Assembly: GCF_900089775.1 (NCBI RefSeq)
Contig: NZ_FLOB01000002.1
Coordinates: 124,001 to 188,000 of the forward strand
DNA from: Marinomonas spartinae
GTDB lineage: Bacteria; Pseudomonadota; Gammaproteobacteria; Pseudomonadales; Marinomonadaceae
Length of the DNA: 64,000 nucleotides
Direction: 5' to 3'
Shown: in pieces, positions 54,801 to 63,497 of the stretch
How positions within the stretch are numbered: the stretch's first letter is position 1
Layout: every line of letters begins with the position of its first letter
Notes under the pieces: model-generated
Told to the model about the DNA's origin: nothing
Database searches by the model: none
What the model saw: only the letters and a program-made list of their open reading frames with translations
Program-made: the position numbers and the translations under genes

Positions 54801-54996
54801 ATTGGCTTTTGGTCTAGGTGTTGTGCCTCTTGTGGTAGCTTCCGGTGCCAGTGCTGAAACGCAGCGGGCTATTGGCACAGGAGTACTTGGTGGCATTATT
54901 AGTGCGACCTTATTAGCTATCTTTTTTGTTCCTGTGTTTTTTGTCTTCGTGATGGGGGCGCGAGAACGAATTGCTCGATGGAGGACTTCCTGTTGA
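51889..54996 (+). CDS. RND multidrug efflux pump (second system)
   Basis: A 1035-residue AcrB/MexB-like permease starting MAQFFIHRPVFAWVIALF. The proton-relay Asp pair is in GIIVDDAIVVVENVER (TM4) and the Lys in GLSAKNAILIVEFAKQ (TM10). It is close to the first pump in layout, and both have the PNVAP/PSIAPP-type first-loop start. It is likely under control of the divergent BaeSR-like pair. It lacks its own outer-membrane channel. A weak hairpin region follows the stop codon. Confidence 0.95.
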   Translation: MAQFFIHRPVFAWVIALFIILGGVLAIPELPIARYPSIAPPSVSITANYPGASPQTMNDAVLSLIERELSGVKNMLYFESSADSSGSASITVTFKPGTNPSLAQVDVQNKIKAIEARLPQTVRQNGLSVESATSSFLMIVGLKSDDGRYTETELSDYMARNLLEELRRIGGVGKVQLFGSEQAMRIWVDPSKLTSFGLTMTDLTTAITQQNVQIAPGSIGASPTSSGQRVTVPLRIQGQLSSPGEFANIVVRARPDGSKILLRDVARVELGAQSYSFSNRENGKVATSAAIQLAPGANAVSTANKVLARMQELARTMPAGMSYSIPFNTAPFVKVSIEKVIHTLIEAMVLVFLVMFLFLQSVRCTLIPAIVAPIALLGTLAIMLLTGFSINVLTMFGMVLSIGIIVDDAIVVVENVERIMHEEGLSPKDATIQAMREITSAVISITLVLTAVFIPMAFASGSVGVIYQQFTLSMAVSILFSAFLALTLTPALCASLLKPNVQQPLEKSGFFGWFNRKFDGMTKGYVSRVIKLLTRTGRMMILFVIITGLLLVALRILPTSFLPEEDQGYFMTTIQLPANATTERTLDVVKVFEKYIASRPDVASNLSIMGFGFSGSGSNAAMAFTVLKDWKQRGETTLQEEVSLAQKAMANISEGTVMSSMPPTIDELDTSSGFSMRLQDRSNRGYEALKAAQDKLLALAAKSRVVTGVYPDGLPAGASIRLNIDRMKAEAMGVPFNSISETLSSAIGSTYVGDFPNAGRMQQVILQADTSARMQIEDVLKLYVRNVRGGMVPLSEVVTPVWRETPLQLTRYQGFPSVRISGAAAAGFSSGAAMQEMERLVRQLPAGFAVAWSGQSLQERQSSSQAPLLMALSMLVVFLVLAALYESWSIPFSVILVVPLGLLGAVVAVLLRDMPNDVFFKVGMITVIGLSAKNAILIVEFAKQLHEQGKGLIESAATAARIRLRPILMTSLAFGLGVVPLVVASGASAETQRAIGTGVLGGIISATLLAIFFVPVFFVFVMGARERIARWRTSC

Positions 54997-55001
54997 AAAG
55001 T

Positions 55002-55124
55002 GCCTAGCACAACCCAACGTTCAATATAACTTCTAGAGGAGTAATAATGAGTAAGTCCTACGAGTAAGTGTTGGTAACAGACGATTTTTATTCTACAGCT
55101 TGTATTGTGTTGGTCGTGCTAGGC
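55002..55124. repeat. Long-range 9-bp inverted repeat after the second pump
   Basis: GCCTAGCAC (55002-55010) and GTGCTAGGC (55116-55124) are perfect complements about 105 bases apart, extended by a further three pairs after one mismatch. The enclosed segment contains a tiny ORF with a GAGGAG ribosome site. The arrangement could fold the 3' end of the RND transcript, or mark the edges of a small inserted segment. It may also be chance. Confidence 0.3.
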
Positions 55125-55970
55125 CTTTATTGATAGATTTTTTTCTTTAAGTCGTTGTTCTTCTGGATTAGTTACCTTGCCAATAATGGGTTGGTAGTGT
55201 CCAACGAACAGTAGGCCGATCTTAGTGTCTGCTAAAAGAGCAGGTTGAAGGGTGTCGCCCTTGGCGCGCCACAGCCTTAGACCAAGCAAATTTTTAGCCG
55301 ATTCTTCTGGAATATTTTTTAAGTGATCATTGCTTGCTACGTTATATGGATAGAGTGGTGATAATTGGTCTTCTTCGCCGTCTTGGTCGAGGAAAATATG
55401 ATAGTGCGTTATTTGTTGGGCGAGGAACTCAGGTAAATAAGGGGTTTTTAATATGGCTAGCGTATTTTCTTTGGGCAGAGATGAAAATAGGGGGGGGATG
55501 CCTGGTGACCCTCTATGGGCAGACAGTAACACCGTCATCTCGACAGGGTTGCCGTAGTGAGGTTTAACAGGTATACGGAACGTTAGCTGTTTTGTTTGCG
55601 GGCGTTTTTGTATGGCGGGTTCTTGATAACTGCTATTAGTCTGTTCTGTTATGGCAATGCTGGGGGGGACTTGCAAATACAACTGCCAATCTTTGTTATC
55701 AAACTTGAGTTCTTCAGGGGATAAAACGGTTAGTTGTGTGTCGAAGATGTGATTGATAATGTGCTCAATCAGATTGGCAAAAATACTGGAAGAAGCGCTT
55801 AGAGGGAATTTATGGCGGCTATCGAGATGAATTTCTTTCACTTCGTTGGCGGCACTGCTTAAGTCGACAGAGTCTTTAGAAGAGCGGTTATAGCGTAACT
55901 TCTCTTTGTTGATGACAGTTGTTTTGTTGGGCAGTGTTCCAGAGCGGCTTAACGCGTCAATAAATAGCAT
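55119..55970 (-). CDS. Hypothetical protein of 283 residues
   Basis: I do not recognise a family. The protein has no signal peptide or membrane span. The N-terminal 60 residues are polar and likely unstructured (KEKLRYNRSSKDSVDLSSAA). A helical stretch (IFANLIEHIINHIFDTQL) follows, then a region with beta-strand character (WQLYLQVPPSIAITEQ; LTFRIPVKPHYGNPVEMTVL). The C-terminal third is mixed (KNLLGLRLWRAKGDTLQP). It is encoded after yhbY on the same strand, with a strong hairpin between. A role in the cell envelope or a regulatory complex cannot be told from sequence. Confidence 0.7.
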   Translation of the reverse strand: MLFIDALSRSGTLPNKTTVINKEKLRYNRSSKDSVDLSSAANEVKEIHLDSRHKFPLSASSSIFANLIEHIINHIFDTQLTVLSPEELKFDNKDWQLYLQVPPSIAITEQTNSSYQEPAIQKRPQTKQLTFRIPVKPHYGNPVEMTVLLSAHRGSPGIPPLFSSLPKENTLAILKTPYLPEFLAQQITHYHIFLDQDGEEDQLSPLYPYNVASNDHLKNIPEESAKNLLGLRLWRAKGDTLQPALLADTKIGLLFVGHYQPIIGKVTNPEEQRLKEKNLSIKA

Positions 55971-56035
55971 TGATAAACACCTATCTTAATAAGATCCAGT
56001 TATAGGAGGATATCGGCTTTTTTATTGAAGAGTTT

Positions 56036-56073
56036 AGGGATAGTTTGTTTTTTAATCAAAACAGACTATCCCT
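56036..56073 (-). terminator. 16-bp hairpin between yhbY and the hypothetical gene
   Basis: AGGGATAGTTTGTTTT and AAAACAGACTATCCCT form a 16-bp stem with one wobble pair and a TTAATC loop, starting 11 bases after the yhbY stop codon on that strand. The T-tract after it is imperfect, so it may act as a partial terminator or 3'-end stabiliser. Confidence 0.5.
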
Positions 56074-56083
56074 TGACGGTATT

Positions 56084-56386
56084 TTAACGGTGTAAGTTAG
56101 AAAGCTTAACGTTGGTTTCTAGTGCGGCGCGGTAGAAGAGTACCACTTTGCCGATCGTTTGGACGACTTCTGCTTTCATAACTTTGGCTATTTCAGCAAT
56201 AATAGCGTTTCTCGCCTCGCGATCAACTATGCTAATGCGGACTTTGATTAGCTCGTGATCTTCTAGGGCGCGGTCAATTTCTGTTAATACCGGTTCTGTT
56301 AAACCGTTACCTGCTACCATGACAATAGGATTAAGGGAATGACCAATTAAGCGATATTGCTTTTTTTGTGCGTTTGACAGACTCAT
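56084..56386 (-). CDS. yhbY: Ribosome assembly RNA-binding protein YhbY (CRS1-YhbY/CRM domain)
   Basis: A 100-residue single CRM-domain protein: MSLSNAQKKQYRLIGHSLNP, then the GxxG loop region VMVAGNGLTEPVLTEIDRAL and ELIKVRISIVDREARNA. It binds pre-50S ribosomal particles. It lies divergent from rlmE, another 50S maturation gene, as in E. coli and Pseudomonas. Confidence 0.93.
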   Translation of the reverse strand: MSLSNAQKKQYRLIGHSLNPIVMVAGNGLTEPVLTEIDRALEDHELIKVRISIVDREARNAIIAEIAKVMKAEVVQTIGKVVLFYRAALETNVKLSNLHR

Positions 56387-56485
56387 AATAAAAATTTCTC
56401 ATCTTAGTTAACCCTCTTTATTGGAGGCTTTAGAGGTTAAGCGATATTATAGCGGAATATTGACTGATTTAGGTATGATGAAACA

Positions 56486-57106
56486 GTGGCAAGATCAAAA
56501 AGTAGTGACCGTTGGATGAAAGAACATTTTGACGATGCTTATGTCAAAAAATCACATCAGGATGGTTATCGTTCCAGAGCCAGTTATAAACTCATTGAGC
56601 TGAATGATAAAGATAAGCTTTTTCGTCCAGCAATGCGGGTGGTAGATTTAGGTGCAGCTCCTGGAGGCTGGTCCCAAGTTGCCGCGAAACTAATTGGTGA
56701 CCAAGGAACTATCGTCGCATCGGATATTTTGGAAATGGCACCATTACCTGGTGTTGACTTTGTGCAAGGAGACTTTACAGAGCAGGAGGTCTATGAGGCG
56801 ATTCTGGAAGCGATTGGCAATAAAAAAGCAGATCTTGTAATTTCAGATATGGCCCCCAATATGAGTGGTAATAACGCTGTGGATCAGCCTCAGGCAATGT
56901 ATCTTGTGGAACTTGCTTTGGATATGGCGGCTCAGGTGTTGCGCCCTGGAGGAAACTTTCTTGTGAAGGTGTTTCAGGGTGAAGGGTTCGATGATTACCT
57001 AAAAGCAATGCGAGCGCAGTTTGCAACAGTTGTAACACGAAAACCGGATGCCTCGCGCGCTCGTAGCCGCGAAGTTTATTTATTAGGAAGACAATACAAA
57101 GGTTAA
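56486..57106 (+). CDS. rlmE: 23S rRNA 2'-O-ribose U2552 methyltransferase
   Basis: A 206-residue FtsJ/RrmJ protein. The SAM-binding motif [13 protein letters not shown] (52-64) and the stretches [20 protein letters not shown] and [14 protein letters not shown] carry the K-D-K-E catalytic residues. The start is GTG ([15 protein letters not shown]), as no in-frame ATG precedes the conserved text. It modifies U2552 in the A-loop of 23S rRNA. It is followed 58 bases later by ftsH, the usual neighbour. Confidence 0.95.
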   Translation: MARSKSSDRWMKEHFDDAYVKKSHQDGYRSRASYKLIELNDKDKLFRPAMRVVDLGAAPGGWSQVAAKLIGDQGTIVASDILEMAPLPGVDFVQGDFTEQEVYEAILEAIGNKKADLVISDMAPNMSGNNAVDQPQAMYLVELALDMAAQVLRPGGNFLVKVFQGEGFDDYLKAMRAQFATVVTRKPDASRARSREVYLLGRQYKG

Positions 57107-57164
57107 TAATGGTGTTCTAGTGTTATACTTAGAATACTCACTCTAACCGTTAAGAGGTGTGCTC

Positions 57165-59168
57165 TTGAACGATATGCTAAAAAATATTTTGTTGTGGTTA
57201 GTAATAGCCGCTGTGCTGCTAACTGTCTTTAACAATTTTGACTCATCATCCGATACAAACAGAATTTCGTATTCTGAGTTTGTTAAGGAAGTGAATGATG
57301 GACAAATAGCGAAAGTGGTGATTAGTGGTTATACCATTAATGGTACACGCAGCAACGGTGAATCATTTGAAACCGTGCGGCCGGCCGCTCAAGATCCAAA
57401 AATGATGGACGACTTGTTAAGCCACAAGGTTGTTGTTGAAGGTAAAATGCCGGAAAGACAAAGTATTTGGACGCAACTATTGGTTGCGAGTTTCCCGATA
57501 CTGCTTATTTTGGCTATTTTTATGTTCTTCATGCGACAAATGCAAGGCGGTGGCGGTGGCAAGGGCGGTCCGATGTCTTTTGGTAAGTCTAAAGCACGCC
57601 TTTTGCCTGAAGATCAAATCAAAACAACGTTTGCTGATGTTGCTGGCTGTGATGAGGCGAAAGAGGACACCGAAGAGTTGGTTGACTTCCTGCGTGAGCC
57701 AAGCAAGTTCCAGCGCTTAGGTGGTAAAATTCCACGCGGTATTTTGATGTGTGGGCCGCCAGGAACGGGTAAAACTTTGTTGGCAAAAGCTATTGCTGGT
57801 GAGGCTAAAGTACCTTTCTTCACTATTTCTGGTTCTGACTTTGTTGAAATGTTCGTTGGTGTGGGTGCTTCGCGTGTTCGTGATATGTTCGAACAAGCGA
57901 AAAAACATGCGCCCTGTATTATCTTTATCGATGAGATTGATGCCGTTGGTCGTAACCGTGGCTCCGGCATGGGTGGTGGTAATGATGAGCGTGAGCAAAC
58001 TTTGAACCAGCTGTTGGTTGAGATGGATGGTTTTGAGGGGAACGAAGGTATTATCGTGATTGCGGCGACAAACCGTCCCGATGTATTGGACCCTGCATTA
58101 CTTCGCCCCGGCCGTTTTGACCGACAAGTACAGGTTGGTTTGCCTGATATTCGCGGTCGTGAACAGATTCTCAAAGTACATTTGCGTAAAGTGCCTTGTG
58201 ATGATGATGTGGAACCAAAAAATATCGCTCGTGGTACGCCAGGTTTTTCAGGTGCGGACTTAGCAAACCTTGTCAATGAGGCAGCTCTATTTGCGGCACG
58301 TTCTAACCGTCGCTTGGTTAATATGGAGCAGTTAGAGTTAGCAAAAGATAAAATTCTCATGGGTGCTGAGCGCAAAACCATGGTAATGAAAGAAGAGGAT
58401 AAGCTGAATACGGCTTATCACGAGGCAGGTCATACTATTATTGGCTATTTGGTGCCTGAACATGATCCTGTTTACAAAGTTTCGATTATACCTCGAGGGC
58501 GTGCGCTTGGGGTGACGATGTATTTGCCTGAAGAGGATAAATACAGTGTCAGCAAGCGAGGGCTTGAAAGTCAAGTATGCAGTTTGTATGGTGGTCGTAT
58601 TGCAGAAGAAATGATCCACGGCTTTGATGGCGTTTCGACTGGTGCGTCTAATGATATTGAACGTGCAACCAGTATTGCTCGTAATATGGTCACTAAGTGG
58701 GGCTTGTCAGAAAAACTGGGACCCTTTGCTTATGAGGAAGATGATAATAGTGGTAGCTATATCTCTGGTCCGACGGGCAGTAAGGCAAACTATTTCTCGC
58801 CTGAGACAGGTAAAATCATTGATGTGGAAGTACAAGATATCATTAATCGCTGTTACGAGAAGGCAACTCAGATTCTAACTGACAACCGTAGTAAGTTGGA
58901 TGTGATGGCGGAAGCCTTGATGCAATATGAAACCATCGATGCTAAGCAGATTAAAGAGATCATGGATGGTAAGAAGCCATCTCCGCCAGAAGGTTGGTCT
59001 GATACTCACGGTGACTCATCTAATGGTAATGGTGAGACAAAAGAAGTCGTTGCCGATGCAGAGCCGGAGACAAAACCTTCTTCCGAAGAAGGTGAAAAGC
59101 GCGATGATTTTGGTGCGTCTCCTAATCAAGCAAATGAAACAGCCCCTAAAACATCAGGTGAGTCTTAG
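57165..59168 (+). CDS. ftsH: ATP-dependent zinc metalloprotease FtsH
   Basis: A 667-residue membrane AAA+ protease. TM1 is at about 7-22, a periplasmic loop follows, TM2 is at about 102-122. Walker A is GPPGTGKT, Walker B is [11 protein letters not shown], and the second region of homology contains [20 protein letters not shown]. The zinc site HEAGH starts the protease domain. The C-terminal tail beyond about 610 is acidic and Ser/Glu-rich. It degrades misfolded membrane proteins and regulators such as LpxC and RpoH. The TTG start gives MNDMLKN and has GAGG seven bases upstream. A GTG two codons earlier or the ATG three codons later are alternatives. Confidence 0.96.
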   Translation: MNDMLKNILLWLVIAAVLLTVFNNFDSSSDTNRISYSEFVKEVNDGQIAKVVISGYTINGTRSNGESFETVRPAAQDPKMMDDLLSHKVVVEGKMPERQSIWTQLLVASFPILLILAIFMFFMRQMQGGGGGKGGPMSFGKSKARLLPEDQIKTTFADVAGCDEAKEDTEELVDFLREPSKFQRLGGKIPRGILMCGPPGTGKTLLAKAIAGEAKVPFFTISGSDFVEMFVGVGASRVRDMFEQAKKHAPCIIFIDEIDAVGRNRGSGMGGGNDEREQTLNQLLVEMDGFEGNEGIIVIAATNRPDVLDPALLRPGRFDRQVQVGLPDIRGREQILKVHLRKVPCDDDVEPKNIARGTPGFSGADLANLVNEAALFAARSNRRLVNMEQLELAKDKILMGAERKTMVMKEEDKLNTAYHEAGHTIIGYLVPEHDPVYKVSIIPRGRALGVTMYLPEEDKYSVSKRGLESQVCSLYGGRIAEEMIHGFDGVSTGASNDIERATSIARNMVTKWGLSEKLGPFAYEEDDNSGSYISGPTGSKANYFSPETGKIIDVEVQDIINRCYEKATQILTDNRSKLDVMAEALMQYETIDAKQIKEIMDGKKPSPPEGWSDTHGDSSNGNGETKEVVADAEPETKPSSEEGEKRDDFGASPNQANETAPKTSGES

Positions 59169-59195
59169 CTTGCCTGCTTTGATTTCGGATAATGA

Positions 59196-60029
59196 ATGTC
59201 TGTTATGAACTTTGGAGACAGGTCTCTCGACCTGTCTCTTCCTCATGTTATGGGGATTCTCAATGTTACTCCCGATTCCTTTTCGGATGGTGGATCTTAT
59301 ACCTCTCTAGATAGTGCCCTTAAACAAACTGAAAAAATGCTTCTCGAAGGCGCCAGCTTTATTGATGTGGGAGGGGAATCGACTCGCCCCGGTGCTGCGG
59401 TTGTTTCTATACAGGAAGAGCTGGATCGTGTTTTGCCTGTTGTTGAGGCGATAAAGCAGCGTTTTGATGTGATTGTCTCGGTTGATACCAGTTCGCCAGA
59501 GGTTATTTCAGCAGCAGCACGTCTTGGTGTGGGGTTGATTAATGATGTTCGTGCGTTAGAGCGCCCTGGTGCAATGCAAGCGGCTGCAGAGTCTGGAGTG
59601 CCTGTTTGTTTGATGCACATGAAAGGCAACCCTGAGACGATGCAGCAAAGTGTGCAGTATCGATCTGTGGTGGATGAGGTTGAGTCGTATTTATTAGCAA
59701 GAGTAGCGGCTTGTGAAGTGGCGGGTATTGGGCGTGAGAAGCTGATGCTGGATCCGGGTATTGGGTTTGGTAAATCGTTAGAACATAATTTGACTTTATT
59801 GAATCAGACTGCTGGGTTTAGGCAATTGGGTTTTCCTGTGTTGATTGGTGTGTCTCGTAAAACCATGATTGGCGACATATTAAATGTTCCTGTCAGTGAG
59901 CGTCTTTTCGCTACGATGGGGGCTAATGCATCGGCGTTTGCTCAAGGGGCACGTATTTTTAGGGTGCATGATGTTAAGCCCCATGTCGATATGCTGGAAT
60001 TAATGTACAGAATTGAAAAGGAAAGGTAA
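59196..60029 (+). CDS. folP: Dihydropteroate synthase
   Basis: A 277-residue TIM barrel. The pterin/PP site is [19 protein letters not shown], and the following [13 protein letters not shown] holds the pABA loop. Conserved text continues in [12 protein letters not shown] and [14 protein letters not shown]. It joins pABA with DHPP in folate synthesis, and is the target of sulfonamides. Its stop codon overlaps the glmM ATG by one base (TAATG). Confidence 0.96.
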   Translation: MSVMNFGDRSLDLSLPHVMGILNVTPDSFSDGGSYTSLDSALKQTEKMLLEGASFIDVGGESTRPGAAVVSIQEELDRVLPVVEAIKQRFDVIVSVDTSSPEVISAAARLGVGLINDVRALERPGAMQAAAESGVPVCLMHMKGNPETMQQSVQYRSVVDEVESYLLARVAACEVAGIGREKLMLDPGIGFGKSLEHNLTLLNQTAGFRQLGFPVLIGVSRKTMIGDILNVPVSERLFATMGANASAFAQGARIFRVHDVKPHVDMLELMYRIEKER

Positions 60030-61363
60030 TGCGTAAATATTTCGGTACGGATGGTATTCGTGGTCGGGTCGGAACATCGCCGATTACACCAGAGTTTATG
60101 TTAAAGCTTGGTTGGGCGGCGGGCCAGGTTTTTAAAGAAAAAGATAAAAAGATTCTGATCGGTAAGGATACAAGAGTTTCCGGTTATATGTTTGAGTCAG
60201 CGCTGGAGGCAGGGATTGTGGCGGCGGGGGCGGATGTGCGTCTTGTTGGTCCGATGCCCACGCCTGCCATCGCTTATCTTACCCGTACTTTTCGAGCCAG
60301 TGCAGGGATTGTGATTAGTGCCTCTCATAACCCGTATACCGATAATGGTATTAAGTTCTTTTCGGCTGAAGGGGGGAAAGTTTCGGACGATATTGAGGAG
60401 CGTATAGAATATTATCTGGATCAACCAATGGAAGTGGTGGAGTCGAACTTGATAGGTCGTGCTAAACGTATCGATGATGCTGCCGGGCGATATATCGAAT
60501 ACTGTAAAGGGACCTTTCCTATTGGGTTGCAGTTAACGGGACTAAAAATTGTTGTCGATTGTGCGGATGGCGCAACCTATCATGTTGCACCACGGGTGTT
60601 TTCCGAATTAGGTGCAGATGTGGTAGCGATAGGTATTGAGCCTGATGGCTTAAATATCAATGAGACCAGTGGTGCCACTAAGCCAGAGTTGCTACAAAAA
60701 ACGGTACTAGAAGAGCAAGCCGATATTGGTGTCGCTCTGGATGGTGATGGTGATCGTTTGATTCTAGTGGACCGTCATGGTGTTGTTCGTGATGGTGATG
60801 ATGTGCTTTATGTTATTGCTCATCACCTAATGAAGACAGGGCGATTCAGTGGCGGTGTGGTTGGCACATTGATGAGTAACTTTGGATTGGAGTTAGCGTT
60901 TTCTGAAAGTGGCATCGGTTTTAGTCGAGCTGCTGTCGGAGATCGTTATGTCAATGAGAGACTGGTTCAGCATGGTTGGTCTTTGGGGGGAGAACCTTCT
61001 GGCCACATAGTATGCCGTTCCATTACAACCACGGGGGATGGCATTATTGCCGCGCTTCAAGTTTTACTGGCCATGATCGAAGGTGGTAAGGCGCTTGATG
61101 AATTGCTGACGGGGTTTGTCAAATTTCCTCAGAAGTTACGAAACATCCGTGTTGAGGAACGTTTTGTACCCACGGAAGTGCCAGCTTTACAGAAAGCGAT
61201 TGCAATCGCAAATGAGCGTTTAAATGGTCTTGGTCGTGTTCTGTTGCGCGCTTCTGGGACTGAACCTTTGATTCGCGTTATGGTAGAAGGGCGTGATGAT
61301 GAGACAGTGGATGAGTTGATTGAGTACCTTTCTAAAGAAGTTCAGGCAGCTATTCCCAAATAA
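60029..61363 (+). CDS. glmM: Phosphoglucosamine mutase
   Basis: A 444-residue alpha-D-phosphohexomutase. The phosphoserine loop is [19 protein letters not shown] with S99. The metal loop is DGDGDR (about 239-244), the sugar-binding loop is GGEPSGHI and the phosphate-binding loop is [12 protein letters not shown]. It turns glucosamine-6-P into glucosamine-1-P for peptidoglycan and LPS. It is translationally coupled to folP. Confidence 0.96.
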   Translation: MRKYFGTDGIRGRVGTSPITPEFMLKLGWAAGQVFKEKDKKILIGKDTRVSGYMFESALEAGIVAAGADVRLVGPMPTPAIAYLTRTFRASAGIVISASHNPYTDNGIKFFSAEGGKVSDDIEERIEYYLDQPMEVVESNLIGRAKRIDDAAGRYIEYCKGTFPIGLQLTGLKIVVDCADGATYHVAPRVFSELGADVVAIGIEPDGLNINETSGATKPELLQKTVLEEQADIGVALDGDGDRLILVDRHGVVRDGDDVLYVIAHHLMKTGRFSGGVVGTLMSNFGLELAFSESGIGFSRAAVGDRYVNERLVQHGWSLGGEPSGHIVCRSITTTGDGIIAALQVLLAMIEGGKALDELLTGFVKFPQKLRNIRVEERFVPTEVPALQKAIAIANERLNGLGRVLLRASGTEPLIRVMVEGRDDETVDELIEYLSKEVQAAIPK

Positions 61364-61416
61364 AGACGAATTCTTGGCTTTTTGCTTCAATTGGTGAAAT
61401 AAATACTTGAAACAAT

Positions 61417-61442
61417 GGCGCCCATTCCATAAAATGGGCGCC
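61417..61442 (+). other. 10-bp hairpin upstream of tpiA
   Basis: GGCGCCCATT and AATGGGCGCC are perfect complements around CCATAA. No T-run follows, so it is more likely an mRNA-stabilising or attenuating structure in the tpiA leader than a terminator for glmM. Confidence 0.5.
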
Positions 61443-61461
61443 TCGAATTTAGGGGTTAGAT

Positions 61462-62211
61462 ATGACTCGTCAAAAGATCGTAGCTGGTAACTGGAAAATG
61501 AATGGCTCCTTAGAGTCGATTAGTGCTCTTGTTGATGGTTTACTTAAGGCGGATCAATCTAATTCTGAAGTAGTAATAGCGCCTTCATTCCCTTATTTAT
61601 CTCTGGTTTCTCTGTCTACAGCTGATAGCAGTATTGCGTTAGCGGCTCAAAACGTTAGTAATCAAGAGAAAGGGGCGTTTACTGGTGAAGTTTCGGTCTC
61701 CATGCTGAAAGATTTCTCAGTTAAGTATGTACTAGTGGGGCATTCCGAAAGGCGTTCACTGTATGCGGAGACAGACGAATTTATCGCATCTAAAGTGAAA
61801 GTGTTGTTGGAAGCTGGAGTGACTCCAATATTATGCATTGGAGAGACACTAGAGCAGCGTGAGGCAAATCAAACATTGGTTGTTTGTGAAAAACAGTTGC
61901 AAGCGGTGTTGGATTTAGTGGGTGTAGAAGCTTTTGCTAAAATGGTTATTGCTTACGAGCCTGTTTGGGCAATTGGGACTGGGTTGTCTGCTAGTGCTGA
62001 ACAAGCACAAGAAGTGCATCAGGCAATTAGAGCATTTTTAGCTAAGTCTTCTGAAACTGTTGCCAAGAAAGTACAGATTCTATATGGCGGCAGTGTGAAA
62101 GCATCTACAAGCGCAGAATTATTTGCAATGCCCGATGTAGATGGTGCATTGGTTGGTGGTGCATCACTTGATGCAAATGAATTTATAGCAATCGTTAAAG
62201 CGGCAGGTTAA
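61462..62211 (+). CDS. tpiA: Triosephosphate isomerase
   Basis: A 249-residue TIM barrel: AGNWKMNG (N10, K12), the electrophilic His in YVLVGHSERR, the catalytic Glu in AYEPVWAIGTG, and the phosphate loop LYGGSVKAS followed by DGALVGGASL. It interconverts DHAP and GAP. The start has AGGGG upstream; the product length is standard. secG follows 3 bases after the stop codon. Confidence 0.96.
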   Translation: MTRQKIVAGNWKMNGSLESISALVDGLLKADQSNSEVVIAPSFPYLSLVSLSTADSSIALAAQNVSNQEKGAFTGEVSVSMLKDFSVKYVLVGHSERRSLYAETDEFIASKVKVLLEAGVTPILCIGETLEQREANQTLVVCEKQLQAVLDLVGVEAFAKMVIAYEPVWAIGTGLSASAEQAQEVHQAIRAFLAKSSETVAKKVQILYGGSVKASTSAELFAMPDVDGALVGGASLDANEFIAIVKAAG

Positions 62212-62214
62212 TTA

Positions 62215-62580
62215 ATGGAAGCACTGATTTTAGTTTTGCATATATTGGCGGCGGTTGTCATTATCACGTTGGTATTATTGCAGCAAGGTAAAGGTGCGGA
62301 TGCAGGTGCCTCTTTCGGTGGTGGTGCCTCACAGACTGTGTTTGGCGGCCAAGGTAGCGGTAGTTTTTTTGGTAAAATGACAGCGCTTTTTGCATTGATT
62401 TTCTTTGTGACAAGTTTTAGCTTAGCGTACCTAGCTAGTCAGCAAGCAAAAAATATATCTGGTGCGGCGGATTTGGTTCCAGCAGCGTCTCATGTAAGTG
62501 ATTCTGTTGATATGCCAAAACTAGGTGAAAGTAAGAAAAAAGCACCAGAAAGTAAATCTGATCTCCCCTCTACAAATTAA
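62215..62580 (+). CDS. secG: Preprotein translocase subunit SecG
   Basis: A 121-residue inner-membrane protein with two spans (about 3-22 and 56-75). The loop has the typical QQGKGADAGASFGGGASQTV and FGGQGSGSFFGKM text. A polar C-terminal tail of about 45 residues follows (KKAPESKSDLPSTN at its end). It is part of SecYEG. It is followed by two tRNA genes. Confidence 0.94.
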   Translation: MEALILVLHILAAVVIITLVLLQQGKGADAGASFGGGASQTVFGGQGSGSFFGKMTALFALIFFVTSFSLAYLASQQAKNISGAADLVPAASHVSDSVDMPKLGESKKKAPESKSDLPSTN

Positions 62581-62602
62581 TATGTCTTTGTAGATAAGTT
62601 TA

Positions 62603-62688
62603 GCCGATGTGGTGAAATTGGTAGACACGCCATCTTGAGGGGGTGGTAGCCTACGGCTGTGCCGGTTCGAGTCCGGCCATCGGCACCA
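62603..62688 (+). tRNA. tRNA-Leu (anticodon GAG)
   Basis: An 86-base class II tRNA with CCA. The acceptor stem is GCCGATG/CATCGGC, the anticodon arm CCATC-TTGAGGG-GGTGG, then a long variable arm and T-arm GCCGG/CCGGC. GAG reads CUC and CUU leucine codons. It has the usual place between secG and tRNA-fMet. Confidence 0.93.
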
Positions 62689-62691
62689 ATA

Positions 62692-62720
62692 TTGAGTTGA
62701 TGTTATGTTTCCTGTATAAT
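62692..62720 (+). promoter_or_regulatory. Sigma-70 promoter of tRNA-fMet
   Basis: TTGAGT and TATAAT are separated by 17 bases, between the tRNA-Leu and tRNA-fMet genes, 13 bases before the mature 5' end. It would give the initiator tRNA, and the rimP-nusA genes downstream, their own promoter. Confidence 0.65.
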
Positions 62721-62733
62721 GTCGTTAGTTTGT

Positions 62734-62810
<77 letters not shown>

Positions 62811-62895
62811 ATATTTACTCAGTATTGAGTTGTAATAATTGCCATTCTAAGAATGGTTGCTCTCTTAATCAGTATGATAAAGTAGAGTAATAAGG

Positions 62896-62915
62896 ACCCC
62901 TATATGGGGTTTTTT
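62896..62915 (+). terminator. Intrinsic terminator/attenuator 1 before rimP
   Basis: ACCCC and GGGGT enclose TATAT and are followed by TTTTT. It is 85 bases after tRNA-fMet and about 95 before the rimP start. With the second hairpin it can limit read-through into rimP-nusA. Confidence 0.7.
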
Positions 62916-62949
62916 GTTATCTGCACTGTTACTGTTTGTAAATAGAAAT

Positions 62950-62969
62950 GGGCCTTGAGCCCGTTTTTT
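62950..62969 (+). terminator. Intrinsic terminator/attenuator 2 before rimP
   Basis: GGGC and GCCC enclose CTTGA and are followed by GTTTTTT. It lies about 40 bases before the rimP start. The stem is short. Two such signals in a row between a strong tRNA promoter and rimP-nusA suggest attenuation. Confidence 0.55.
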
Positions 62970-63008
62970 GTTTCTGCGTTTTGCAAATTATCGTTTCGGA
63001 GAAAGCGT

Positions 63009-63470
63009 TTGTCAGCTAAATATACGATTTTAGAAGAACTGATTCGACCTGTCGTGGAAGGTTTAGGATTCCAATTTTGGGGAATGGAATATTTATCACA
63101 GGGTAAAGACTCTGTGTTGCGTATTTTTATTGATACTGAACTAGAAAAAGGCATTGATGTCGAAGATTGTGCTCAAGTCAGCCGACAAGTTAGCTCTATC
63201 CTTGACGTTGAAGATCCTATCACTGGCGAATATAACCTTGAGGTCTCGTCACCTGGCTTGGATCGTCCCTTGTTTGAATTGACTCAATACCAAGCTTATG
63301 TCGGTGCTGTGATTGCTTTGCGTTTACGGGTTCCATTTGATGGTCGTCGTAAGTTTAAAGGGCTATTAGTGGGTATCGAAGACGATGAAGTCGTTATCCG
63401 TGTTGACCAGGAAGAATACCTGCTGCCTTTCGATCTGATTGATAAGGCAAATGTTGTTCCACAATTTTAA
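63009..63470 (+). CDS. rimP: Ribosome maturation factor RimP
   Basis: A 153-residue RimP with [20 protein letters not shown], then [36 protein letters not shown] and [13 protein letters not shown]. It assists 30S assembly. The chosen TTG has GGAG seven bases upstream and gives the family's normal N-terminus. The frame stays open further upstream from an ATG (62955), which would add 18 untypical residues overlapping the attenuator. Confidence 0.93.
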   Translation: MSAKYTILEELIRPVVEGLGFQFWGMEYLSQGKDSVLRIFIDTELEKGIDVEDCAQVSRQVSSILDVEDPITGEYNLEVSSPGLDRPLFELTQYQAYVGAVIALRLRVPFDGRRKFKGLLVGIEDDEVVIRVDQEEYLLPFDLIDKANVVPQF

Positions 63471-63497
63471 TTTAACCTTGATAGAGAGGCTAAAAGG

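Noticed and set aside
54459..55010. 183-codon open frame antisense to the second RND pump
   Set aside because: It covers conserved C-terminal pump sequence on the other strand, and its composition (Thr/Ile/Lys rich) is that of a shadow.
57614..58381. 255-codon open frame on the minus strand inside ftsH
   Set aside because: It is fully antisense to the conserved AAA domain of ftsH, rich in Ser/Pro/Arg as expected for a shadow frame, and resembles no family.
62955..63008. Upstream ATG extension of rimP
   Set aside because: It would translate through the T-tract of the second hairpin and add 18 residues foreign to RimP; the TTG has a well-spaced GGAG.
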